Shown here piece after piece: positions 38,845 to 46,857 of a stretch of DNA of 64,000 nt; positions within the stretch are counted from its first letter, which is position 1; each line of letters opens with the position of its first letter. The DNA is from Commensalibacter papalotli (ex Servin-Garciduenas et al. 2014) (lineage in GTDB: Bacteria > Pseudomonadota > Alphaproteobacteria > Acetobacterales > Acetobacteraceae): the NCBI RefSeq assembly GCF_000527695.1, contig NZ_ATSX01000002.1, positions 310,001 to 374,000 of the forward strand, read 5' to 3'. The notes below the pieces were generated by a model. That model saw only the letters and a program-made list of their open reading frames with translations, made no database searches and had not been told where the DNA came from. Made by a program: the position numbers and the translations under genes.

Positions 38845-39080
38845 CAAATTGACTATATTTAATTTTTCAACATAGCTCTATGTGTATATAGTTTATTTCG
38901 TGTTCAACAATCTTTCTGGATAGTCTTGATATTTATATATTCTTTAAAAAGAACAATAACGGATTTATATATCGTATAGATCTGTTAAGTTTACTATAAC
39001 ATTTTCAGAAAGAGGAACAATTATTCTTTTGAAAATAGTGGTCAAAATGACGTGATATTCATTTTTAATAGGGGCTAATG
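38845..39080. other. Intergenic region in the polyol island
   Basis: AT-rich divergent promoter region between the 40-codon gene and the DUF1971 gene. Apart from the short inverted repeat at its left edge, no gene or structure was recognised. Confidence 0.35.
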
Positions 39081-39383
39081 ATGAGTAATCAAGATGAAAA
39101 TTTAATATGTTATAAAATGCTTTCTGTTTGGACAGCAGATACCTTACCAGAAGCCTTCAAAAATCGACATAATACTAAATCTGGAACGTGGGCTAAGTTA
39201 CAGATCTTGTCAGGCGATTTAACAATGGAATTTATGTTAGGGGATGGAACAGTTACGAATCGTATTAAATACTCTACTCTACAACAGCCCCCTTTGATCA
39301 AGCCAAAGCAATATCATCGTATTGCGGCATATAGTAATAATATACGATGCCAGCTTTCTTTTTATGCAAAAGAAGATTCTTGA
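39081..39383 (+). CDS. DUF1971 (TehB/YeaR-like) cupin protein
   Basis: A 100-residue small cupin of the DUF1971 family. LPEAFKNRHNTKSGTWAKLQ, LSGDLTMEF and PPLIKPKQYHRIAAYSNNIRCQLSFY match the YeaR/TehB-N-terminal type. Members are small metal-binding or sensing barrels with no firm reaction. AGGGG lies six bases before the chosen second ATG (the first ATG is one codon upstream). It is convergent with rpiB across a hairpin terminator. Confidence 0.85.
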   Translation: MSNQDENLICYKMLSVWTADTLPEAFKNRHNTKSGTWAKLQILSGDLTMEFMLGDGTVTNRIKYSTLQQPPLIKPKQYHRIAAYSNNIRCQLSFYAKEDS

Positions 39384-39395
39384 TAATGAAAATAT

Positions 39396-39431
39396 CTTAG
39401 CCATTCTTAAACTTAAATAAGAATGGCTAAG
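39396..39431. terminator. Hairpin between DUF1971 gene and rpiB
   Basis: Perfect 14-base arms CTTAGCCATTCTTA (39396-39409) and its complement (39418-39431) with an 8-base loop, between two convergent genes. The flanking T tract is weak (ATATTTTC on the minus side), so termination is probable in the rpiB direction. Confidence 0.65.
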
Positions 39432-39454
39432 GATTGACTATGAAGAAAATTAAA

Positions 39455-39913
39455 TTATGAAGATATTGCTTTTTTTTCGTAATAATTAATACGGTCTACT
39501 TTTGGTGCAGAGCTACCACCAGAGAATTCAGAATCCAACCATGCTTTAACTACCATTTTTGCTAATTCAGGACCTACAACTCTTTCCCCTAATGTAATAA
39601 TTTGTGCATTATTGCTTTTTCTTGCTCGTTCGGCGGAAAATGTATCATGGCATTGTGCCGCACGAATGCCAGGAATTTTATTCGCTGTAATTGCCATGCC
39701 AATGCCTGTTCCACAGACTAAAATTCCACGTTCATGTTTGCCCTCTTTGATAGCTTGTCCAACAGACCATGCAATATCAGGATATAAATTAGATTCACGA
39801 CTTGCATCAGTGCTGTAATCTACAACTTTTATACCGATAGATTCTAACCATTCTACCAAAGTATTTTTTAAACTAACTGCAGCGTCATCACAACCAATTG
39901 CAATAGGTAACAT
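39455..39913 (-). CDS. rpiB: RpiB/LacA-family sugar-phosphate isomerase
   Basis: A 152-residue aldose-ketose phosphate isomerase of the RpiB family. IGCDDAAVSLKNTLVEWL is the N-terminal phosphate-site region, GILVCGTGIGMAITANKIPGIRAAQCHD holds the catalytic Cys (CGTGIG), and SNNAQIITLGERVVG follows. In Brucella and Mycobacterium tetritol pathways a member of this family (EryI/DerI) turns D-erythrulose 4-phosphate into D-erythrose 4-phosphate. The neighbours here make that the leading alternative to ribose 5-phosphate isomerase. The start is supported by AAGGAAAAAAAATA. Divergent from the erythritol-dehydrogenase-like gene, with operator-like repeats between. Confidence 0.9.
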   Translation of the reverse strand: MLPIAIGCDDAAVSLKNTLVEWLESIGIKVVDYSTDASRESNLYPDIAWSVGQAIKEGKHERGILVCGTGIGMAITANKIPGIRAAQCHDTFSAERARKSNNAQIITLGERVVGPELAKMVVKAWLDSEFSGGSSAPKVDRINYYEKKAISS

Positions 39914-39929
39914 TATTTTTTTTCCTTAG

Positions 39930-39968
39930 GTTAAAAGTTTTAACAAGTTAAAATGTTTAAACGCGTTT
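39930..39968. promoter_or_regulatory. Tandem operator-like palindromes upstream of rpiB
   Basis: GTTAAAAGTTTTAAC (39930-39944) is a perfect palindrome with a G centre. GTTAAAATGTTTAAAC follows at 39947 with the same phase plus two, i.e. 17 bases later. Next comes AAACGCGTTT (39959-39968), a perfect palindrome with the CG centre typical of LacI-type operators. They lie 17-55 bases upstream of the rpiB ATG. A related GTTAAAATCGTTCAA lies at 40158, just before the divergent dehydrogenase gene. Binding protein unknown. Confidence 0.45.
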
Positions 39969-40187
39969 TCAAAAATTATCACGAAGAATTTAAATATAAC
40001 ACATAGAAAATATAGGAATTTTACGTAATCAATATCTTAAGTCAATGAAAACATCTCCTATTTACCCTTGTTGTTCCAATAGTCTTAAAAGTCAAATCAC
40101 ATGTATTTTATTTGTATTAAAAACTAAATTACTCAATGATGCAAAGTTGGAATTAAAGTTAAAATCGTTCAAGAAAGAGTAATAGCG

Positions 40188-41303
40188 ATGACAGAAAGTA
40201 AAATTGGCCCAGTAGCTAAATTGGACAACATCCCTAAAACAATGCGTGCAATTGTTGCTTATGCCCCTCATGATTATCGTTTTGAAGAAGTGCCTGTTCC
40301 TGAAATTGGTCCAAATGAAATTTTAGTCAAAATCGAAGCGTGTGGCATCTGCGCAGGCGATGTGAAATCTTTCGAAGGGGCTCCAAGTTTTTGGGGGGAT
40401 GATAAACAACCTGCATATATTAAGGCTCCGATGATTCCTGGCCATGAATTTATTGGACATGTGGTTGCTTATGGTGAAGGGGTCAAAGATTTTAAGTTAA
40501 ATGATCGTATTACATCTGAGCAAATTGTTCCTTGCTGGGATTGCCGTTTTTGTAATCGTGGTGAATATTGGATGTGTGAAAAACACGATTTGTACGGTTT
40601 CCAATATAATGTAAATGGTGGAATGGCTGAATATATTAAAATTCCTAAAGAGGGAATTAACCACCATGTTCCAGATGATCTTCCAATGAACAAAGCTATT
40701 TTGATTGAACCTTATGCTTGTTCTTTACATGCTGTTCAACGTGCTAGTGTTAAACTAGGTGATTTTGTTGTTCTTTCAGGGGCGGGAACCCTTGGTCTCG
40801 GAATGATTGGTGCGATTAAAAAGTCTGGCCCAGATAAACTGGTTGTTCTTGATCTTAGCGAAGAACGTCTTGCAATTGCAAAACAGTTTGGTGCTGATAT
40901 TGTAATGAACCCAGCTAAAGAAGATGTTGTTCAAAAAATTAAAGATATGACCGAAGGTTATGGTTGTGACATTTATATTGAAGCAACAGGTGCCGGTAAA
41001 TCTGTGGAGCAAGGATTGGCAATGATCCGTAAATTGGGTCGTTTTGTTGAATTCTCTGTGTTCAAAGATCCAGTGGCTGTGGATTGGAGCATCATTAGTG
41101 ATCGTAAAGAATTGGATGTATTAGGATCTCATCTTGGACCTTATTGTTATCCAATGACGATCAAAGGCATTCAAAATGGTGATTTCCCAACCGAGGGTGT
41201 GGTTACGCATGTTTTTCCATTGGAAAAATATCAGGAAGCCTTTGACATCATGAAAAAGGGTGTTGGCTCTTTGAAAGTCGTTTTAGATCCAAACATGAAA
41301 TAG
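40188..41303 (+). CDS. Erythritol/L-threitol dehydrogenase-like zinc alcohol dehydrogenase
   Basis: A 371-residue zinc-dependent medium-chain dehydrogenase. Catalytic ligands are CGICAGDVKSF and PGHEFIGHVV; the structural zinc has all four cysteines (CWDCRFCNRGEYWMC). The coenzyme loop is LSGAGTLGLGMIGAI, with VLD after it, favouring NAD. The pattern YRFEEVPVPEIGPNEILVKI and ICAGDVKSFEGAPSFWGDD closely recalls the erythritol/L-threitol dehydrogenase (EltD) of Mycobacterium smegmatis, which oxidises erythritol to D-erythrulose and L-threitol to L-erythrulose. It heads the operon with permease, SDR and DhaK/DhaL. The substrate assignment is by motif memory and context, not tested. Confidence 0.85.
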   Translation: MTESKIGPVAKLDNIPKTMRAIVAYAPHDYRFEEVPVPEIGPNEILVKIEACGICAGDVKSFEGAPSFWGDDKQPAYIKAPMIPGHEFIGHVVAYGEGVKDFKLNDRITSEQIVPCWDCRFCNRGEYWMCEKHDLYGFQYNVNGGMAEYIKIPKEGINHHVPDDLPMNKAILIEPYACSLHAVQRASVKLGDFVVLSGAGTLGLGMIGAIKKSGPDKLVVLDLSEERLAIAKQFGADIVMNPAKEDVVQKIKDMTEGYGCDIYIEATGAGKSVEQGLAMIRKLGRFVEFSVFKDPVAVDWSIISDRKELDVLGSHLGPYCYPMTIKGIQNGDFPTEGVVTHVFPLEKYQEAFDIMKKGVGSLKVVLDPNMK

Positions 41304-41312
41304 CATTTTTTT

Positions 41313-41347
41313 GATTAAAAGCTTGGTGTTTACACTAGGCTTTTATC
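41313..41347 (+). other. Intercistronic RNA hairpin between dehydrogenase and permease
   Basis: Stem of about 15 base pairs: AAAAGCTTGGTG pairs with CACTAGGCTTTT around a TTTA loop (with G-U pairs), extended by GAT/ATC across a bulged T. It lies 9 bases after the dehydrogenase stop and 18 before the permease ATG, with no T tract after it. It therefore looks like an mRNA stabilising or partial-attenuation element rather than a full terminator. Confidence 0.6.
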
Positions 41348-41365
41348 AAGATTAAGGAAGAATGT

Positions 41366-42640
41366 ATGTCCAATTTAATTAACAAAATTTTTGTCTCTCC
41401 TAAATTAATGCTTGGCTATTTCGGGGTGATGATTTTTATGGCTGGTGAAGGTTTAGAGCTAAACTGGTTGCCAGAATATTTGCAGCAATCTGGTCATATG
41501 ACTCAGGCTCAAACAGGTTTAATTTATACGATTTATGGATTGATGGTTGCCATTTCATCATGGTTTTCTGGTGTTTTAGCTGAGATCTATGGCGTTAGAC
41601 GCGTAATGTTTATTGGACTGATTTTGTTTTATGTTGGTTCATTCTTCTTTTTAACTTTTGGAATGCCTACGCATAATTTATATTGGATTATTCCTACTTA
41701 TGCGATCAGAGGATTGGCTTATCCATTATTTGCTTATGGTTTCTTGGTTTGGGTTGCTTATGAAGCACCTGCTGAAAAATTAGGATCAGCAGTAGGTATT
41801 TTCTGGTTTATGTATTCTGGAGGGGTTGCAGTCATTGGTACTGGATACTCTAACGTTATGTTAAACTATTACCATATTTCACATTTGCATGTTCTATGGA
41901 CAGCATTGATTTTTGTTACCATTGGTGCTGTTGTTGCTTTGGCATTAAGTGGTGGAGATAAAAATAGTGAAAACAAGAAAACAGAAAAAGCTTCTTTTTC
42001 TTATTTGTTAAATGGATTAACAATTTTAACCAAAAAACCAAAAGTCGCTATGGGTGGTATTGTTCGTATGATTAATACGAGTGCAGCCTATGGTTTTCCA
42101 GTATTTATTCCTGCATTATTGATTGCCGAACATTATGATAAAGATGTGTGGTTATCAGTGGTAACTTGGCTTTGGATGGTAAATGTTATCTTTAATTTAT
42201 TATGGGGTATTATTGGCGATAAATTAGGATGGCGTAACGTTGTGATGTGGTTTGGTTGTGTAGGCTGTGCGATTACAACTTTCCTATTCTACTATGCAAT
42301 CGAGGCTCATGCTTCAGTGTTAACAATTACATTAATTGCCAGTGTATATGGTTGTTTCCTTGCTGCATTTGTTCCATTGTCTGCGATTATGCCAATGTTG
42401 GCGCCTAAAGATAAAGGTGCAGCAATGTCTATCCTAAACTTTGGTGCTGGGATGAGTTATTTCTTTGGATATTTTATCGTAACACTATTTATTGCTTCTG
42501 TTGGTAATGCAGGCGTTATTTATATCTATACAGTTTTGTATTTAGTTGCAGCATGCTTAATGGTTTTCGTAAATGTTGGTCAACCTAAAACTGATAGTGT
42601 TGAGCACGAAGTTGCTGTTGCTGTTAAAGAAGCATTATAG
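41366..42640 (+). CDS. MFS polyol permease, RbtT/DalT-like (second copy)
   Basis: A 424-residue major facilitator of the same subgroup as the permease at 35962. It shows LGYFGVMIFMAGEGLELNWL at TM1, SWFSGVLAEIYGVRRVMF after TM2 and YAIRGLAYPLFAYGFLVWVA at TM4. The second half contains WGIIGDKLGWRNVVMWFGCVG. Similar motif order but clearly diverged sequence argues for different substrates or affinities. It is second in the dehydrogenase-permease-SDR-DhaK-DhaL operon, so its cargo is most likely the same polyol oxidised by those enzymes. Confidence 0.88.
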   Translation: MSNLINKIFVSPKLMLGYFGVMIFMAGEGLELNWLPEYLQQSGHMTQAQTGLIYTIYGLMVAISSWFSGVLAEIYGVRRVMFIGLILFYVGSFFFLTFGMPTHNLYWIIPTYAIRGLAYPLFAYGFLVWVAYEAPAEKLGSAVGIFWFMYSGGVAVIGTGYSNVMLNYYHISHLHVLWTALIFVTIGAVVALALSGGDKNSENKKTEKASFSYLLNGLTILTKKPKVAMGGIVRMINTSAAYGFPVFIPALLIAEHYDKDVWLSVVTWLWMVNVIFNLLWGIIGDKLGWRNVVMWFGCVGCAITTFLFYYAIEAHASVLTITLIASVYGCFLAAFVPLSAIMPMLAPKDKGAAMSILNFGAGMSYFFGYFIVTLFIASVGNAGVIYIYTVLYLVAACLMVFVNVGQPKTDSVEHEVAVAVKEAL

Positions 42641-42676
42641 TTTATTTTATAGTTGATTATTTAAGGAGTATCGTTG

Positions 42677-43432
42677 ATGTCTAAGAAAGAAATGTTTGAT
42701 TTAGCTGGTAAAGTTGCTGTTATTACAGGTGGTGGTGCAGGAATTGGGAATGAGATTGCTCATGCTTATCTTGCTAAAGGTGTAAAAGTTGCTCTATTAG
42801 ATCGTGCAGATAACATTGCAGATATCGCCAAAAACTTAGGCGCAGATAAAGCGATTGGTATTCAGCTTGATGTCACCAGTAAAGATCAAATTACGAAAGC
42901 AGTAAAAGCTGTTGTCGATCATTATGGCTGTATTGATATTTTGGTAAATTGTGCTGGTGTTGCGTTATTAGATGCTGCTGAAAATATTAGCGAAGATATG
43001 TGGAATGCAACGATTAATATTAATTTAACAGGCACATTTCTTGTTTGCCAAGCAGTGGGTAATGTGATGTTAAAACAAGGGCATGGTTCTATTATTAACC
43101 TTGCCTCTCAAGCTGGTGTGGTTGCTTTGCCTAATCATGTCGCTTATTGTGCAAGTAAGGCTGGTGTGATTGGTCTTACTCAAGTATTATCATTGGAATG
43201 GGGGCCATCCAATATTAATGTAAACTCTATTTCCCCTACGGTTGTTTTAACTGAACTCGGTAAAAAAGCATGGGCAGGTAAAATTGGTGAAGAATTTAAG
43301 GCAAAAATTCCATCACGTCGTTTTGCTGAACCTGAACAAATTGCAGCAGCAGCTGTTTACTTGGCGAGTAGTGAAGCATCCATTATTAATGGCGCTAATT
43401 TAGTTATCGATGGTGGTTTTACAGTCCAGTAA
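42677..43432 (+). CDS. GolD/DthD-type short-chain polyol dehydrogenase
   Basis: A 251-residue SDR. GGGAGIGNEIAHAYL is the coenzyme loop with LLDRAD after strand 2 (Asp, so NAD). Catalytic Ser is in NLASQAGVVAL and YCASKAGVIGLTQVLSLEW holds Tyr-Lys. SPTVVLTELGKKAWAG and RFAEPEQIAAAAVYLAS match the GolD/DthD group, which oxidises D-threitol, D-arabitol or related polyols at C2. The ATG at 42677 was chosen over a TTG one codon earlier, with GGAG upstream. Next to the EltD-like gene it suggests that two stereoisomers of a tetritol are handled. Confidence 0.88.
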   Translation: MSKKEMFDLAGKVAVITGGGAGIGNEIAHAYLAKGVKVALLDRADNIADIAKNLGADKAIGIQLDVTSKDQITKAVKAVVDHYGCIDILVNCAGVALLDAAENISEDMWNATININLTGTFLVCQAVGNVMLKQGHGSIINLASQAGVVALPNHVAYCASKAGVIGLTQVLSLEWGPSNINVNSISPTVVLTELGKKAWAGKIGEEFKAKIPSRRFAEPEQIAAAAVYLASSEASIINGANLVIDGGFTVQ

Positions 43433-43470
43433 TATCACAGTGGTATTTCTCTAATTAAAGTGAATGAATT

Positions 43471-44475
43471 ATGAAATTAAATAGAATTATTAACGATCCT
43501 GATCTTGTAGTCGAAGATGCAATTGAAGGTTATGTTGCTGCTCATCCAGAGCTTTTCGCAAAAACAGATCACGAAAGAGTATTGAAATACCCTGCTATTC
43601 CTCAAAAGGGAAAAGTCGGGATTGTAACTGGTGGTGGTTCAGGTCATGAACCTGCATTCTTGGGCTATGTTGGTAAAAATATGGTTGATGCTGTGGCTAT
43701 TGGTGAAATCTTTTCTTCACCAACAGCAGGAGCGTTCCTTGATGCAATGAAAGCATCTGATGGTGGTGCTGGTGTTGCATGTCTTTATGGGAACTATGCT
43801 GGCGATAATATGAATGTTAAAATGGCAGTTAAGAAAGCTGCTGCTGCTGGTATTACGGTTAAGACTGTTGTTGCAAATGATGATGTTGCTTCTGCTCCAA
43901 TTACAGAAAGGGAAAAACGTCGTGGTGTTGCTGGCGAAATCCTAATGTGGAAAGTTGGTGGTGCGGCTGCTGCGGCTGGATATGATCTTGATGGTGTTAT
44001 TGCTGCTGCACAAAAAGCTATTGATAATTGCCGTTCCATTGGTGTTGGTTTAAGTTCTTGTATTATTCCTGCTGTGGGTCATCCAAACTTCAATATTGAT
44101 AATGGTATGATGGAAGTTGGTATTGGACATCATGGTGAACCAGGGATTAACGTTGTTCCTTTACAACCTGCCAAAGAAATGGCTCATACAATGTTAGAGC
44201 CAATTTTAAAAGAAGGAATCTTTGAAGCAGGTTCTGAAGTTGTTGTATTAGTTTCTGGTTTGGGTGCGACCCCTACAATGGAACTTTATATTTATTATGC
44301 TGAAGTTGATCGTATTTTAAAAGAAAAAGGCGTAAAAGTTCATCGTAGTTATGTTGGAAATTATTTCACCTCCCTTGAAATGATGGGTGTTACGCTTTCT
44401 ATGATGAAACTAGATGACGAGTTGAAGAAACTTGTTGATGCTCCTGTTCATTCTCTTGGTATGGTTCAAGGTTAA
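43471..44475 (+). CDS. dhaK: Dihydroxyacetone kinase subunit DhaK (possible erythrulose kinase)
   Basis: A 334-residue substrate-binding subunit. The covalent substrate histidine is in GIGHHGEPG (near residue 220), the general base Asp in YAGDNMNVKMA, and VTGGGSGHEP is the substrate pocket. DhaK holds dihydroxyacetone or, in DerK/LerK-type relatives, erythrulose for phosphorylation. No DhaM (the PTS phosphoryl donor) is in the island, so an ATP-using DhaK-DhaL pair is plausible. dhaL starts 4 bases after its stop. Surrounding tetritol dehydrogenases favour erythrulose over dihydroxyacetone. Confidence 0.93.
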   Translation: MKLNRIINDPDLVVEDAIEGYVAAHPELFAKTDHERVLKYPAIPQKGKVGIVTGGGSGHEPAFLGYVGKNMVDAVAIGEIFSSPTAGAFLDAMKASDGGAGVACLYGNYAGDNMNVKMAVKKAAAAGITVKTVVANDDVASAPITEREKRRGVAGEILMWKVGGAAAAAGYDLDGVIAAAQKAIDNCRSIGVGLSSCIIPAVGHPNFNIDNGMMEVGIGHHGEPGINVVPLQPAKEMAHTMLEPILKEGIFEAGSEVVVLVSGLGATPTMELYIYYAEVDRILKEKGVKVHRSYVGNYFTSLEMMGVTLSMMKLDDELKKLVDAPVHSLGMVQG

Positions 44476-44479
44476 TAAA

Positions 44480-45124
44480 ATGTCTGAAGTTGTTGTTATT
44501 AAAAATGGTGTTGATATTGTTGATGATTTGATCAATGTAATTGTTAGTAATCGTGATTACTTAAGTGAGATCGATGGTGCTATTGGGGACGGAGATCATG
44601 GAATTAATATGGCTAAAGGATTCAATATTTGTAAGAAACGTATTGATGGCAAAGAATTAACATTATCTGAAGCTTTGGCAGAACTAAGTGATTCCTTAAT
44701 GGAAGGAATTGGCGGTTCTATGGGGCCTTTATATGGCTGTATCTTTACGGGTTGGTCAGATAGCATTCAAGGTAAAACTGAGCTAACCAAAGAAGATGTT
44801 CAAGCTATGTTGGCTAATGGAATAAGTGAGTTACAAGATATCAGCCCAGCTCAAAAAGGTGATAAATGTTTGGTTGATACACTTTTTCCTGCCGTTGAAA
44901 GTTTTGAACAAGCTGTCAAAGATGGTAAAAGCTTTAAAGAAGCATTAACTATTATGAAAAATGCCGCCGCCAAAGGTCGTGATTCAACTAAGGATCTTGT
45001 TGCTAAGATTGGTCGTGCTAGCCGTTTAGGTGAGCGCTCTAAAGGCGTGCTAGATGCTGGTGCAGCTTCATGTTGTTTATTGGTTACTCAGTTAGCTGAC
45101 AGCCTTGAATCAAAGATGAATTAA
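44480..45124 (+). CDS. dhaL: Dihydroxyacetone kinase nucleotide-binding subunit DhaL
   Basis: A 214-residue nucleotide-binding subunit. Mg/nucleotide motifs are IDGAIGDGDHGINMAKGF (three Asp/His ligands), GGSMGPLYG, and a C-terminal GERSKGVLDAGAASCCLLV. The ATG at 44480 gives the standard N-terminus; a reading frame 16 codons longer overlaps dhaK and is unlikely. The gene is last in the polyol operon and followed by a clear terminator. In PTS types DhaL carries tightly bound ADP; in ATP types it binds exchangeable ATP. Sequence inspection cannot separate these two. Confidence 0.93.
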   Translation: MSEVVVIKNGVDIVDDLINVIVSNRDYLSEIDGAIGDGDHGINMAKGFNICKKRIDGKELTLSEALAELSDSLMEGIGGSMGPLYGCIFTGWSDSIQGKTELTKEDVQAMLANGISELQDISPAQKGDKCLVDTLFPAVESFEQAVKDGKSFKEALTIMKNAAAKGRDSTKDLVAKIGRASRLGERSKGVLDAGAASCCLLVTQLADSLESKMN

Positions 45125-45154
45125 TTTTTAGGTTAAATATTAATTTATAAGTTG

Positions 45155-45190
45155 AAAACCGTGCTCTTTTACTGAAAAGCACGGTTTTTT
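45155..45190 (+). terminator. Terminator of the polyol operon
   Basis: AAAACCGTGCT (45155-45165) pairs with AGCACGGTTTT (45178-45188), followed by a T run to 45190. Thirty bases after the dhaL stop. Confidence 0.92.
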
Positions 45191-45306
45191 ATGAAATTTT
45201 GTATTTCTTACAAACAAAAAAAATTACTGATGGTGTAGTCTATTAAAATAAAGTAATTTTTTATATATAAAAAATTCTTCTTCTGAAAAAACATAGAAGA
45301 TTTTGT

Positions 45307-46857
45307 TTAAAAATTAATCGTTGATCTTAATCCGAAAACGGCTTCATTTTGGATACGTTTATATGATCCTTCCTCTAGATTTAAACCTCCACCAGGGTTG
45401 AAAATATATTGAAAGTCAGGTTTTATTTCCCACCAAGGAGTTGCTTGGATTTGCCAAGCAAGCTCTATGTGATGCTCAGTTTTTCGTATGCGCCAGGTTG
45501 GGTCATTTAAACGGCGATAATCTCTGTCATATTGTCTTGCACGGTCACTCATTCGACCAAATCCCCACCCTAAACCAAGAGAATCGTCTTCTCTGCCAAA
45601 AATACCTTTATAAACAATACCTCCGTCACCACCAAGGTTAACTGGGCTTCGATCTCCTGGTGAGGTTTGAATACGCCCAAACAAACCTATAGAGTGTTTT
45701 TTATCATGGTTACGCCAAATCATTTGATCTGCGATTCCGTAAACAGACCAGCTGTTATTATGCATATATTTTGTCTGATCTGTATCTGATGCGGCTAATA
45801 ATAATCTTTGTGCATTATATCTTTGATCAGGAAAGCCAGCACTATCAAAATAAGCGCCTAATTTATAAGTTCCAGGGTAGCCATAAGATTTACTATCATC
45901 TTTTTCATCCGCTGGTGCTGGGTTCAAATGGTATTGCAGTTCATTAATAATGAAAACCCCTGTCGTAAAATTGAAACGGGTACCAGAAAGATGTTTTGAC
46001 TGTGGATCACAAGTAAAAGGACCAGAAGGGTTACAAAAAGAAACATCATTTGGATTATCGTTGGTAATAGCGAATAAATTAGTCCAGTTTTCATTGGGTT
46101 GAAAAGCAAAACGAATACCTGGAGCAGCTAAAGGATACGCAACACCACCACTATAAGTATCAAGGGAGCTGACCATTGACCATCCAAAAGAGGAGTTCAT
46201 AAAAAGAGCGGCATAATCACTGATATTAAATTCTTGGTCAAGGGCAAGTTTACCAATTCTAACGGTAAATTTATCATCCCAAAATCCTTGCTGATACCAG
46301 AGTTCCCATAACCGAGTAGAACGATCCGCTTCAGTACCACTGATAGGGTTGAAGTTGGCTATATTTTCTCCTGTAAATGAACGTCCTCTGATTTGCATAG
46401 TGCTGATATTAAAAAGCCCATGTTTAAAACCAAGCACTTTTTCTGGATCCCAGTTGAGGGTCAATGTCGTCATACCCTCATAAGCAGCACCCTGTTTGAT
46501 ACCACCATATGGGTTCCCCCAAACTTCATTAACATCAACCGCAGTAAAGGTAATACCGTATTGGGCTAACCAAGGTCGAACACCCCACATGCTTTTAAGT
46601 AACATATCGTCATTTTCAGGATGTTGGCCCGTATCTTGGTCTAACACTTTTGCTGGGGGAGGCGTTTTTTTTGTCGGGTCGCCACTGCTTGAATTTGATG
46701 AAGGGGCAGCATTTTGATCAAGCAAGGGTGAGGAACGAGCCGCATCTGCTTGTTGACCGAAAAGCGAAAGGCTTAACGTGGTATAAATAGACAAGAAAAG
46801 TAATCTCTTACTATATATAGAACGTGTGTATAAGAAATGATTTAACGTGTTGAGCAT
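45307..46857 (-). CDS. Carbohydrate porin, OprB family
   Basis: A 516-residue outer-membrane beta-barrel with an N-terminal signal (ends QQADAA) and a Pro/Ser/Asp-rich linker. The OprB domain starts near residue 90 with GVRPWLAQYGITFTAVDVNEVWGNPYGG and ends in an aromatic terminal strand, FGLRSTINF, as expected for porins. KLALDQEFNISDYAALFMNSSFGW and GYPGTYKLGAYFDSAGF match the family. It would admit sugars or polyols across the outer membrane. It faces away from the polyol operon but borders it, so a shared physiological role is possible. Confidence 0.9.
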   Translation of the reverse strand: MLNTLNHFLYTRSIYSKRLLFLSIYTTLSLSLFGQQADAARSSPLLDQNAAPSSNSSSGDPTKKTPPPAKVLDQDTGQHPENDDMLLKSMWGVRPWLAQYGITFTAVDVNEVWGNPYGGIKQGAAYEGMTTLTLNWDPEKVLGFKHGLFNISTMQIRGRSFTGENIANFNPISGTEADRSTRLWELWYQQGFWDDKFTVRIGKLALDQEFNISDYAALFMNSSFGWSMVSSLDTYSGGVAYPLAAPGIRFAFQPNENWTNLFAITNDNPNDVSFCNPSGPFTCDPQSKHLSGTRFNFTTGVFIINELQYHLNPAPADEKDDSKSYGYPGTYKLGAYFDSAGFPDQRYNAQRLLLAASDTDQTKYMHNNSWSVYGIADQMIWRNHDKKHSIGLFGRIQTSPGDRSPVNLGGDGGIVYKGIFGREDDSLGLGWGFGRMSDRARQYDRDYRRLNDPTWRIRKTEHHIELAWQIQATPWWEIKPDFQYIFNPGGGLNLEEGSYKRIQNEAVFGLRSTINF

